A DNA stretch of 64,000 nt from Orbaceae bacterium ESL0727 (GTDB lineage: Bacteria; Pseudomonadota; Gammaproteobacteria; Enterobacterales; Orbaceae), in the NCBI GenBank assembly GCA_029433345.1, contig JAQTHY010000001.1, positions 868,001 to 932,000 of the forward strand, written 5' to 3'. Both the position numbers and the translations under genes were made by a program. The notes below the pieces were generated by a model. It searched no databases and had not been told where the DNA came from. It was given only the letters and a program-made list of their open reading frames with translations. This document shows positions 56,433-64,000 of this stretch, piece after piece; the first letter of the stretch is position 1; each line of letters starts with the position of its first letter.

Positions 56433-57776
56433 TTATAAAATCAATGAGCCTAACCAACCAGCAATAAAAAGTGGAATATTAAAATGGATAAAAGTTGGAA
56501 TGACGCTATCGCGGATATGGTCATGTTGCCCATCGGCATTTAGCCCAGCAGATGTGGCTAATATGGTATCGGATGGCGGTGAACCGGCGTCACCAATTGC
56601 GCCAGATGCACCAATTAAGCAGACAGTCGCAATAGGTGAAAAACCTAATTGTATACAAAGTGGCACGTAGATAGCGGTAATAATGGGAACCGTCGAAAAT
56701 GAGGATCCTATACCTAGTGTGATAACCAGTCCGACCAGCATCATCATGAACGCCGCCACCGCTTTATTCTCACCAAACATTGCCGCACTATTGATCACTA
56801 AAGGTTCGATACTGTGCGTCGCTTTTAGGACTTCGGCAAAGCCTTGTGCCGAAATCATCACAAAACCAATGGTTGCCATCATTTTGACACCATCGGTAAA
56901 TACACCATCGGCTTCGCCCCATTTGATTGAGCCCGAGGCAATAAAACAGATAAAACCAATTAATGCCCCAAGAATCATCGAGCCAGTATAGAGTTGTGCT
57001 GCAAATGAGAGCACGATTGCGCCTAAGGCAATTAAGAGTGAGCGGGGACTGACATTATCGAATTGGGTTGTGACAGGCCCTTCGTGGATTAATTTATAAG
57101 CTCTGGGTCTGCGATAGGTGATAAAAATGGAGCAAAGCAGTCCTAAGAACATGCCTAATGCCGGAATTGCCATGGCGTGCATCACATTGACATGACTGAC
57201 ATCCATGCCTGATGCGGTAATATTTTTTAATAAAATTTGATTTAAAAAGATATTTCCAAAGCCAACCGGTAAAAACATATAGGGGGTGACGAGGCCAAAG
57301 GCAATAATACAGGCCATCATTCGCCTATCTAGTTGCAGGCGTGACATCACATATAATAATGGCGGAATTAATAATGGAATAAAGGCGATATGAATTGGGA
57401 TCACGTTTTGGGAAGAGATACTCACTAAGGCAATGAGAATAATCAGTGTCCATTTTATCCGTGTTTTAGCACCACTTGAGGTTAACTGTTTTATCACTTT
57501 ATGGGCTAATAGTTCGGGTAATCCGGATTTCGAAATAGCGACGGCAAAGGCACCGAGCATCGCATAAGAAAGAGCAATATTGGCACCATTGCTGATCCCG
57601 GTATTGAACGCATCTAAGGTCTCTTTTAATGTCAAGTGACCACAAAGTCCACCAATAAAGGCACCCAAAATCAAACTAATCACCACATGTACGCGGCAGA
57701 GCGACAAAGTTAACATACAGATAACCGCGAGTACAACGGCATTAAAGGGGTAAATTGCATTAAATAGATCGGTCAT
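56433..57776 (-). CDS. Na+/H+ antiporter NhaC/YuiF-type transporter
   Basis: 447 residues and about twelve membrane helices. The pattern GISNGANIALSYAMLGAFAVAISKSGLPELL, SSQNVIPIHIAFIPLLIPPLL and GASGAIGDAGSPPSDTILATSAGLNADGQHDHI fits the Na+/H+ antiporter-like family that includes YuiF and several amino-acid or organic-acid carriers. The real substrate is unknown. It stands alone; no LysR partner. Confidence 0.75.
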   Translation of the reverse strand: MTDLFNAIYPFNAVVLAVICMLTLSLCRVHVVISLILGAFIGGLCGHLTLKETLDAFNTGISNGANIALSYAMLGAFAVAISKSGLPELLAHKVIKQLTSSGAKTRIKWTLIILIALVSISSQNVIPIHIAFIPLLIPPLLYVMSRLQLDRRMMACIIAFGLVTPYMFLPVGFGNIFLNQILLKNITASGMDVSHVNVMHAMAIPALGMFLGLLCSIFITYRRPRAYKLIHEGPVTTQFDNVSPRSLLIALGAIVLSFAAQLYTGSMILGALIGFICFIASGSIKWGEADGVFTDGVKMMATIGFVMISAQGFAEVLKATHSIEPLVINSAAMFGENKAVAAFMMMLVGLVITLGIGSSFSTVPIITAIYVPLCIQLGFSPIATVCLIGASGAIGDAGSPPSDTILATSAGLNADGQHDHIRDSVIPTFIHFNIPLFIAGWLGSLIL

Positions 57777-58294
57777 AATCTCACGAGAAAGAAAGAAATA
57801 AATAATTATATAAATTAGCTGGATAAATTAATGAATGATAATTATTTGATAAAAAACAAGGGTGACATTTTAGGGGATGGGGGCGTAAAGTGCAATGTTT
57901 ATGCGTCGCACTTTGGCGGAAATATCAAAATACCGAATTCTCCAATAAAATTAAAATAGTATCGCCCTATATTTTGCACACCTTGCTGGCGACCGTCATC
58001 GCGGAAATAAAACGCGATCACCCGCAAAATTCTTTCTAACACTTCCTTTTTATGGAATCTTTTTTAATGAATTTTTTACGTGAGAACCGATACGGTAGTT
58101 TTCACATGATAAAGAAAATAACTGTCTGAACTGATAAGATTTTGTTGATAATGATCCCATTTTTTAAAAATTTATCTTTCTTTTCTTGAAAAATTGACAA
58201 TAAATGGCTATTTTAATTGATAGATATTTTTAATGAAATTTGCTCTATTTATAGAATTTATGTAATAGATAAAATGAGTCTTGAGGAGAAAGCG
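57777..58294. other. Spacer with promoters for the antiporter and the TIM-barrel/ydiB unit
   Basis: 518 bp between divergent genes. It holds a hairpin AAAGTGC/GCACTTT (57887-57914) and the dyad described at 58080-58105. No gene seen. Confidence 0.4.
58080..58105. promoter_or_regulatory. Candidate operator dyad
   Basis: GTGAGAAC...GTTTTCAC (7/8 symmetric) with CCG-ATA-CGG inside, about 190 bp before the TIM-barrel gene. It looks like a regulator site; the protein is unknown. Confidence 0.3.
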
Positions 58295-59116
58295 ATGTCA
58301 GAACGTCCTATTGGTTTAGCTGCGTTAACGGTATTAGATGTTTCACCGGCTAATCAAGTTATCGTTGCCGCTGAAGCGGGTTATACTCATGTTGGATTGC
58401 GACTTATTCCGGCCACCCCGACTGAACCTGTTTATGCGACTGTCGGTGATACTCCTCTTATTCGTGAAGTTGAGCACCGTCTTAAAGAGACCGGTGTTAA
58501 AGTATTAGATGTTGAGATTTTCCGGTTAAAACCCGATACGCGTGTGATTAATTTTTTACCTGTTCTGGAAACCGGTGCGCGGCTGGGTGCCAGTCAGGTT
58601 CTCCTGGCGGGTAATGATCCCGATGCGAATCGTTTAGCCGATAATTTTGCTGCACTGTGCGAAATTGCTGCGCCATTAGGGATAGCGATTAATATCGAAC
58701 CGATGCCGTGGACCAATGTGCCGAGTGTTAATTCGGGAACTGAGCTTTTAAAGAAGGCCAATCAAAGTAATCAAGGTATGATTATTGATCCATTGCATTT
58801 TGATCGTGGACCCAATACGTTAGAAGATTTAAAGAAAGTGCCGAAAGATTGTTGGCGTTATATGCAGTTATGCGATGGTACCAAAGAAAAACCAAAAGAT
58901 ACGGAAGGCTTGTTGTATCAAGCTCGTAACTATCGTTTATCGCCGGGATGGGGGGGGATTGATTTAGTTTCGCTTTTAAAAGCGCTACCCGAAATGCCTA
59001 TTTCTATCGAGTGTTGTAATGATGAGTTAGCCTTATCCAAATCGCCAATTGAAAGAGCCAAAATGTATATTGCTGATACGCGCGCATTACTAAAACGTGT
59101 GGCAGATGAAGCGTAA
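58295..59116 (+). CDS. Sugar isomerase/epimerase-like TIM barrel (possible dehydroshikimate dehydratase)
   Basis: 273 residues from ATG 58295, with GAGGAG 7 bases upstream; an upstream in-frame ATG has no such site. Xylose-isomerase-like TIM barrel with metal ligands at expected positions: E135 (NIEPMPW), D165 and H168 (IDPLHFD), Q191 (YMQLCDG), E239 (ISIECCNDE). The superfamily includes hydroxypyruvate isomerase, IolE and 3-dehydroshikimate dehydratase. Neighbours ydiB and aroD make 3-dehydroshikimate a plausible substrate, which would give protocatechuate. This assignment is inference; a hydroxy-acid isomerase is equally possible. Confidence 0.75.
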   Translation: MSERPIGLAALTVLDVSPANQVIVAAEAGYTHVGLRLIPATPTEPVYATVGDTPLIREVEHRLKETGVKVLDVEIFRLKPDTRVINFLPVLETGARLGASQVLLAGNDPDANRLADNFAALCEIAAPLGIAINIEPMPWTNVPSVNSGTELLKKANQSNQGMIIDPLHFDRGPNTLEDLKKVPKDCWRYMQLCDGTKEKPKDTEGLLYQARNYRLSPGWGGIDLVSLLKALPEMPISIECCNDELALSKSPIERAKMYIADTRALLKRVADEA

Positions 59117-59358
59117 CGATACTTTATTAACATTTTATACACATTACACTTGATAGCCGACCAGTAGAATGATTAGATCATCAGCGAACTGGATAAGATC
59201 TGATAAAGTTCAGCTATTTTGTTGTTAATCATCAATAGGAAACGTGGCTATTTAGGCGGCAAGTGGTGAGACGTATTAAGACCCTATTAGAAACTTGATA
59301 TTATAGAAATTAAGATTATAGAAATTAACATTATAAAAACTATGTTCGGAGCACAATA

Positions 59359-60231
59359 ATGAGAGAAAAGATTGACGGTCATTTTTTATTGATCGGTTTG
59401 ATGGCATACCCTATTCGCCACAGTTTATCCCCACAAATGCAAAATACGATCTATTCTAAATTAAATATTCCTTATGTTTATTTAGCCTTTGAAGTAGATC
59501 AAGAAAAATTACCCGATGCAATCAAAGGGATGAAAGCATTAGGGTTGCGTGGTACTGCGGTATCTATGCCAAATAAACAGTTAGTTTGCCAATATCTTGA
59601 TAAGTTAACACCAGCAGTTGAGATGAGTGGCGCGTGTAATACGATTTCTAACGATGACGGTGTGTTAACCGGTTATAACACCGATGGTATCGGTTATATG
59701 CGCATGCTAAAAGAGGCCAATGTTAATGTTATTGGCAAAAAAATGACCATTCTTGGTGCCGGTGGTGCCGCTACTGCTATCGTAGTTCAGGCTGCCCTTG
59801 ATGGTGTGAAAGAGATTTCGATTTTTAATCAAAAAGATGACTGTTATCCAAAAATCGAAGCGGTAGCGAAAAAATTAAATGCCAATACAGCGTGCAAAGT
59901 GCATGTTTTTGATCTTGCTGATAAAGAAAAACTTCGCCAAGAAATTGCCAGTAGCTCTGTGCTTTGTAATGCAACTGGCGTTGGCATGAAACCTTTGGAA
60001 GGGCAAAGCCTTATTACTGATCCGACGATGTTACGACCTGATTTAGTTGTGACAGATTGTATCTATAGTCCACGTAAATCTAAATTGCTCGAAATTGCTG
60101 AAAAAGCGGGGTGTAAGACTCTCAATGGTATTGGCATGATGTTATGGCAAGGTGCGGCACAAATTAAGGTTTGGACGGGTGAAGATGCGCCAATCGAATA
60201 TGTAAAAGAAAAAATGGGATTTAATGATTAA
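59359..60231 (+). CDS. ydiB: Quinate/shikimate dehydrogenase YdiB
   Basis: 290 residues (E. coli YdiB 288) with the same layout: LIGLMAYPIRHSLSPQMQ (S22, S24), VSMPNKQ (catalytic K73), GYNTDG (D109), dinucleotide loop LGAGGAATA, strand-2 end FNQKDD, NGIGMMLWQGAAQ. YdiB oxidises quinate or shikimate with NAD or NADP. Here the Asp-rich FNQKDD replaces the Arg-containing FNRRDE of E. coli, which favours NAD. It lies 242 bp after the TIM-barrel gene, with ATTATAGAAATTAA tandem units in the gap, and 109 bp before aroD. Confidence 0.93.
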   Translation: MREKIDGHFLLIGLMAYPIRHSLSPQMQNTIYSKLNIPYVYLAFEVDQEKLPDAIKGMKALGLRGTAVSMPNKQLVCQYLDKLTPAVEMSGACNTISNDDGVLTGYNTDGIGYMRMLKEANVNVIGKKMTILGAGGAATAIVVQAALDGVKEISIFNQKDDCYPKIEAVAKKLNANTACKVHVFDLADKEKLRQEIASSSVLCNATGVGMKPLEGQSLITDPTMLRPDLVVTDCIYSPRKSKLLEIAEKAGCKTLNGIGMMLWQGAAQIKVWTGEDAPIEYVKEKMGFND

Positions 60232-60340
60232 TCCGATTCATTGATGTTACGTGACGTAAAAATTAAGAAGAAATAGGGCATTGCTTTATAAAATCCCGTT
60301 ACTATTTTTTAGAACGAATTATTTTTAGATAGGGTCGAAT

Positions 60341-61105
60341 ATGAAAACCATCACCATTAAAAACCTTGAAATTGGCAGTGGTGCGCCAAAAATCATAGTG
60401 CCTATTGTCGGTAAGACAGAAGCGGAATTATTAAGCGAAGTGGCTTTTTTGCAATCGATAGACTTTGATGTTTTAGAGTGGCGTGTTGACCATTTTTCGC
60501 AAGTTGATGATATTGATGCAGTAAAAGCGGTGGCAAAAAAAATCAGAGATTTGCTACCGATAAAACCTATTTTATTTACGTTTAGAACCGCTAATGAAGG
60601 TGGTGTCAAACCTTGGCCACTTATCAATTATATTGAGCTCAATAACGCAATGGCCTGTAGTGGATTAGTGGATCTGATTGATGTCGAAGTATTTATTGGC
60701 GATGATCATGTGAAGGATATTATTCGTGTTGCTCATCAACATCAGGTCGTAGTTGTGACGTCTAATCATGATTTTGATAAGACACCACCAAAAGACGAAA
60801 TTATTGCGCGGTTACGTAAAATGCAGGATTTAGGTGCAGATATTCCTAAAATTGCCGTCATGCCAAGAACTACTGAGGATGTATTGACATTATTGGCCGC
60901 CACAACCGAGATGAAAGAGCAATATGCTACGCAGCCGCTAATTACCATGTCTATGGCTGGGCTTGGTGCAATAAGCCGCGTTGCTGGAACGACATTTGGT
61001 TCGGCGATGACTTTTGGTGCCGCTAAAAATGCTTCGGCGCCTGGTCAATTAGATGTTAAAGCATTGCGCTATATTTTAGATGTGCTTTATCACAGCTATG
61101 CCTAG
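60341..61105 (+). CDS. aroD: Type I 3-dehydroquinate dehydratase AroD
   Basis: 254 residues (E. coli 252). It interconverts 3-dehydroquinate and 3-dehydroshikimate through a Schiff base. Catalytic residues fall at the E. coli positions: E46 and R48 (LEWRVD), H143 (SNHDFDKTP), K170 (DIPKIAVMP). Next to ydiB as in E. coli. With quinate dehydrogenase upstream it can run in the catabolic direction. Confidence 0.95.
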   Translation: MKTITIKNLEIGSGAPKIIVPIVGKTEAELLSEVAFLQSIDFDVLEWRVDHFSQVDDIDAVKAVAKKIRDLLPIKPILFTFRTANEGGVKPWPLINYIELNNAMACSGLVDLIDVEVFIGDDHVKDIIRVAHQHQVVVVTSNHDFDKTPPKDEIIARLRKMQDLGADIPKIAVMPRTTEDVLTLLAATTEMKEQYATQPLITMSMAGLGAISRVAGTTFGSAMTFGAAKNASAPGQLDVKALRYILDVLYHSYA

Positions 61106-61150
61106 GATAGTGAGATTCAGTTAGGCGTAGTTTAGAGCTATGTTTAGACG

Positions 61151-61175
61151 TAAACGGGGTGCGTTGCCCCATTTA
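61151..61175 (+). terminator. Hairpin after aroD
   Basis: TAAACGGGG/CCCCATTTA stem with one mismatch and a 7-base loop, followed by TGTTGCTTATTTTGTTG. Its right arm (GCCCCATTTAT) resembles the terminator after the ydiL-like gene. Confidence 0.5.
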
Positions 61176-61273
61176 TGTTGCTTATTTTGTTGTCATCGCG
61201 ATGAATTGATGCACATACCGGTAGTTGCCGAGTAATAACAGATTAACGATAAATTAATGTATTGGAGTATTTT

Positions 61274-62125
61274 ATGAGTAATGGTTGGTTAGAACTAGAA
61301 AATGATGTTTGTGTGATTACTGGCGCAGTAGGTGGTATGGGATTAGAAATTAGCCGCGAATTTGCTAAACAGAAAGTTAACCTAGTCTTGATTGATCTCG
61401 ATGAAGCGAAATGTCAACAGTTTGCACAAGAACTCGCCAGTGAATATGGTATTAAAGCAATCGGACTTATCTGTAATACGACAGATGAAGCGAGTGTTGA
61501 TGCGGCTGTGGCAAAAGTAAAAGAAACCTTTGGGCGTTGCGATATTTTAGTCAATACTGCGGCTATTTTGCGTTTTTGTCCTCTTGAAGATCTGCCATTA
61601 GATGAATGGAATGCCACAATTAATGTTAACATGACCGGTTATTTTTTAATGTCACAACGTTTTGGTCGTTTGATGATCGAACAAAAATCAGGACGTATGG
61701 TGCATATCTCAACAGTTGCATCACATACGCCAGAAACTTACAGTGGTGCATATAGTGCCACCAAAGCAGCTATTTCGATGTTGTCAAAACAGATCGCGGC
61801 TGAATGGGGACAATTTGGTATTCGCAGTAATGCTGTGTGCCCATGCTTTGTTAAAACACCATTATCGCGTAAGTTCTATGAAGATAAAGAAGTTGAAGAT
61901 GGTCGTACTCGCATGATCGCCAGTCGTCGAATCGGTGAGACTCGTGATATCGCTAATGCCGTTTTATATCTCGCCAGTCGCCGTTCAGACTACTCTAATG
62001 GCACAGAATTAGTGGTAGATGGGGGATATGAAGTGATGTTAGGTGATTTAGTCCCTCGCCCTGGTGGTCGACGCCAATTTGCAATACAACAACATGCCGC
62101 AGCGCAAGAAGCGAAAAAGAAATAA
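61274..62125 (+). CDS. Short-chain dehydrogenase/reductase (SDR)
   Basis: 283 residues from ATG 61274 (TGGAG 7 bases upstream). Classical SDR: cofactor loop TGAVGGMG (16-23), LIDLDEAKCQQ with an acidic residue after strand 2 (NAD preference expected), NTAAIL, Ser in HISTVASHT, catalytic Y160-SAT-K164, C-terminal LYLASRRSDYSNGTELVVDGGYEV. A C-terminal Arg/Gln/Ala tail is added. The context suggests it oxidises or reduces a ring hydroxyl of a quinate/shikimate-derived acid; the substrate is not known. Confidence 0.85.
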   Translation: MSNGWLELENDVCVITGAVGGMGLEISREFAKQKVNLVLIDLDEAKCQQFAQELASEYGIKAIGLICNTTDEASVDAAVAKVKETFGRCDILVNTAAILRFCPLEDLPLDEWNATINVNMTGYFLMSQRFGRLMIEQKSGRMVHISTVASHTPETYSGAYSATKAAISMLSKQIAAEWGQFGIRSNAVCPCFVKTPLSRKFYEDKEVEDGRTRMIASRRIGETRDIANAVLYLASRRSDYSNGTELVVDGGYEVMLGDLVPRPGGRRQFAIQQHAAAQEAKKK

Positions 62126-62163
62126 TTGTTACTGATTAAATTTTAAAAATAGATCATTTGATT

Positions 62164-62194
62164 AATGGCTCTTGTTTTTTAGACAAGGGCCATT
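62164..62194. other. Hairpin between the SDR and flavoenzyme genes
   Basis: AATGGC-T-CTTGT pairs with ACAAG-G-GCCATT around TTTTTTAG. No T-tract follows. The rest of the 327-bp spacer 62126-62452 is AT-rich without a recognised gene and may carry a separate promoter for the flavoenzyme. Confidence 0.45.
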
Positions 62195-62452
62195 GAAGTT
62201 TGTGTTAATTTATAGATAAATTAAATAATTCTTATAAAATAGATGAAAATATTTTATCAATTAACCTTTTTATCAGTATTACTTTGTAAAATGATGGGAT
62301 AGAAAAAACAAGCTTTTATAAGCTGTTAACGGATGCCCATCGATTTTTCATGCACGTTTATGCGTAATGCGTTGAGACCTTGTGTAGTTTGTTAAGCGAT
62401 TTTTAGCAATCGATAACAAAATTGATATAAAAATTAATTAAAGGAGAAAAAT

Positions 62453-64000
62453 GTGAATAATTTTTCTGCAATATTTGAGCCCATAGTGATTAATCGGACT
62501 CCTATTCGTAACCGTATTGTGATGCCACCTATGGGAAGTAATTATGCGACATTAAATGGCGAAATTGTCGAAGATCATATTCAATATTATGAGCAACGCG
62601 CTAAGGGCGGCACCGGATTAATTATTCTTGAAAATGTCTGTGTGGATTTCCCTTATGGTACCAATGGGACGACACAACTTCGTTTGGATAATGATCAATA
62701 TATTCCAGGCCTTTATAATTTTACTGAACGTATGCATAAGCATGGTGCATCGGTTGCGGTGCAGATTAACCATGCCGGTGCGTCGGCGTTTCCTGGTCGT
62801 TTAAATGGATTACAGCCGATATCTTCTTCGAATATTCCTTCTAAAACAGGTGGTAATATTCCAAGACCCGCGACCTTAGATGAAATTCATCATGTGGTAA
62901 AACAGTATGGTTTAGCGGCTAAACGTGCGCAGCGTGCTGGATTTGACGCGGTTGAAATTCATGCCGGTCACTCTTACCTATTGAGCCAATTTATCTCACC
63001 ACTTTTTAATAAACGAACTGATGAGTTTGGTGGCTGTGCTGAAAATCGTGCACGTTTAGCTCGTATGGTTATTGATGAAATCAGAGCGCAAGTAGGGCCA
63101 TTTTTTCCTATTTTATTACGTGTTAGTGCTACCGATTTTATTGAAGGGGGCGCGACATTAGAAGATACATTAGAAATCCTCACCTATCTTGATGAAGGTG
63201 TCGATGTTTTTGATATTTCAGCTGCACAAAACGATACTATCCAATATCAGATCGATGAAATGAATCTGCCTGATGGTTGGCGTGCATATATGGCCAAAGC
63301 GGTACGTGATAAATTTAAAAAAATTACCATTGCTTCGGGTAATTTCCGTGATCCAGCTATTGTGACCAAAGCACTTGAAGAAGGGGCAGCCGATTTGATT
63401 GTTTTAGGGCGTGGGCTGATTGCAGAACCTTATTGGGTGGAAAAAGTACGAAATAATGAGGTTGATACATTACGCAAATGTATTTCGTGTAATATCGGTT
63501 GTGCCGATCACCGTATTGCGCGTGCTAAACCGATTCGTTGTACAATTAATCCTGATGTCATTAGTTATGAAGATTATAAACATTATCAGGTTAGCGTTCC
63601 CCTTAATATTGTTGTGGTTGGCGGTGGTAGTGCTGGGCTTGAAGCGGCTTGTACAGCAGCTGAAGTGGGGTGTAATGTAACGCTGTTTGAAGAGAAGTCC
63701 TTTTTAGGGGGATTATCAACGATGATCTCACGTTTTCCTTATAAAAAGCGGATTGCAGATTTACCTAAATTCTTAGTGAATCGTGCCAGCACATTATCGA
63801 ATTTAGAAATCAAACTTAACACCAAAGCGACACCTGAAATTATCGACGCTTTAAAGCCAGATTTAGTTGTCAGCGCAACCGGTTCTAAACCACTCTTGCC
63901 ACCGATAAAAGGGTTACGAGAACAATTATCGGCGCCAAATAGGAAAGTTTTTTCTATTTTCGATATTATGAATAATTTTGCACAGTTTACCGATATTCCT
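62453..64000 (+). CDS. NADH:flavin oxidoreductase of the 2-enoate reductase/FadH type (C-terminus off the window)
   Basis: 516 residues visible, from GTG 62453: AAGGAG is 6 bases upstream, and the ATG two bases earlier runs at once into TGA. N-terminal FMN-binding TIM barrel (about 1-335): IRNRIVMPPMGS, VQINHAGA, EIHAGHSYLLSQFISPLFNKRTDEFGG, LIVLGRGLIAEP. A 4Fe-4S site follows with C343, C346, C350 and C363 (CISCNIGC...RCTINP). Then an FAD/NAD(P) domain with VVVGGGSAGLEAA (from about 382). This is the three-cofactor architecture of 2,4-dienoyl-CoA reductase, BaiCD and 2-enoate reductases, which reduce conjugated C=C bonds. Shikimate-type acids have such a bond; that substrate is hypothesis. 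Confidence 0.88.
   Translation, partial: MNNFSAIFEPIVINRTPIRNRIVMPPMGSNYATLNGEIVEDHIQYYEQRAKGGTGLIILENVCVDFPYGTNGTTQLRLDNDQYIPGLYNFTERMHKHGASVAVQINHAGASAFPGRLNGLQPISSSNIPSKTGGNIPRPATLDEIHHVVKQYGLAAKRAQRAGFDAVEIHAGHSYLLSQFISPLFNKRTDEFGGCAENRARLARMVIDEIRAQVGPFFPILLRVSATDFIEGGATLEDTLEILTYLDEGVDVFDISAAQNDTIQYQIDEMNLPDGWRAYMAKAVRDKFKKITIASGNFRDPAIVTKALEEGAADLIVLGRGLIAEPYWVEKVRNNEVDTLRKCISCNIGCADHRIARAKPIRCTINPDVISYEDYKHYQVSVPLNIVVVGGGSAGLEAACTAAEVGCNVTLFEEKSFLGGLSTMISRFPYKKRIADLPKFLVNRASTLSNLEIKLNTKATPEIIDALKPDLVVSATGSKPLLPPIKGLREQLSAPNRKVFSIFDIMNNFAQFTDIP

Noticed and set aside
1-64000. CRISPR arrays, tRNA or rRNA genes, prophage
   Set aside because: No regularly spaced repeats, no tRNA arm motifs and no phage structural genes were recognised on either strand.

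Overview
This window looks like the chromosome of an AT-rich gammaproteobacterium. Most proteins match the length, motifs and often local order of Escherichia coli genes (ettA, tyrB, galU, ubiUV, csdAE, dolP, ispB, tonB, ygfB-pepP, ptsHI-crr, pgi, metA, sapBCDF, rne, moaA, gluQ-dksA, folK, aspC, syd, metNIQ, ppnN, serB-radA, rsmB, ydiL/ydiM/ydiN-like genes, ydiB-aroD). Low GC, missing partners (sapA, pcnB beside folK) and a LacD-type aldolase suggest a host-associated lineage such as the Orbaceae (Gilliamella, Orbus and relatives). That placement is inference from gene content, not from a marker phylogeny.

Layout. 1-7.2 kb: edge-truncated MFS transporter behind a TyrR-type box, lacD, ettA, tyrB, a small entericidin-like lipoprotein, an unknown lipoprotein and galU. 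7.4-11.4 kb: ubiU-ubiV-csdA-csdE, anaerobic ubiquinone hydroxylation next to a sulfur-mobilising pair. 11.5-22.4 kb: housekeeping genes (dolP, ispB, tonB with a Fur-type box, pepP-ygfB, ptsH-ptsI-crr, pgi, and metA behind a perfect MetJ box). 22.5-25.5 kb: accessory scar. An adhesin gene with an ESPR-type signal peptide is interrupted by an IS3-family element without a visible target duplication and carries a further frameshift. 25.5-29.2 kb: sapBCDF without sapA. 29.3-48.2 kb: rne, a 1.3 kb spacer, moaA, gluQ, dksA, folK, aspC, syd, an FAD-linked oxidase, an aminotransferase-metQ-metN-metI operon, ppnN, radA and serB.

48.5-64 kb is the most distinctive part. A LysR regulator is followed by a shikimate dehydrogenase, a YdiL-like protein, aroL (behind a perfect TyrR box) and two MFS transporters of the YdiM/YdiN type. 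After two opposite-strand genes (rsmB and an NhaC-like antiporter) come a TIM-barrel protein, ydiB, aroD, a short-chain dehydrogenase and a flavin/iron-sulfur NADH:flavin oxidoreductase that runs off the window. I read this as an expanded version of the E. coli ydi-aroD locus for uptake and conversion of plant-derived quinate/shikimate. The last two enzymes could reduce the cyclohexene ring, which would make these acids electron sinks in a low-oxygen gut. This is a hypothesis.

A dispersed repeat of about 28-38 bp occurs six times in spacers and is not explained by any gene. No tRNA, rRNA or CRISPR array was recognised.
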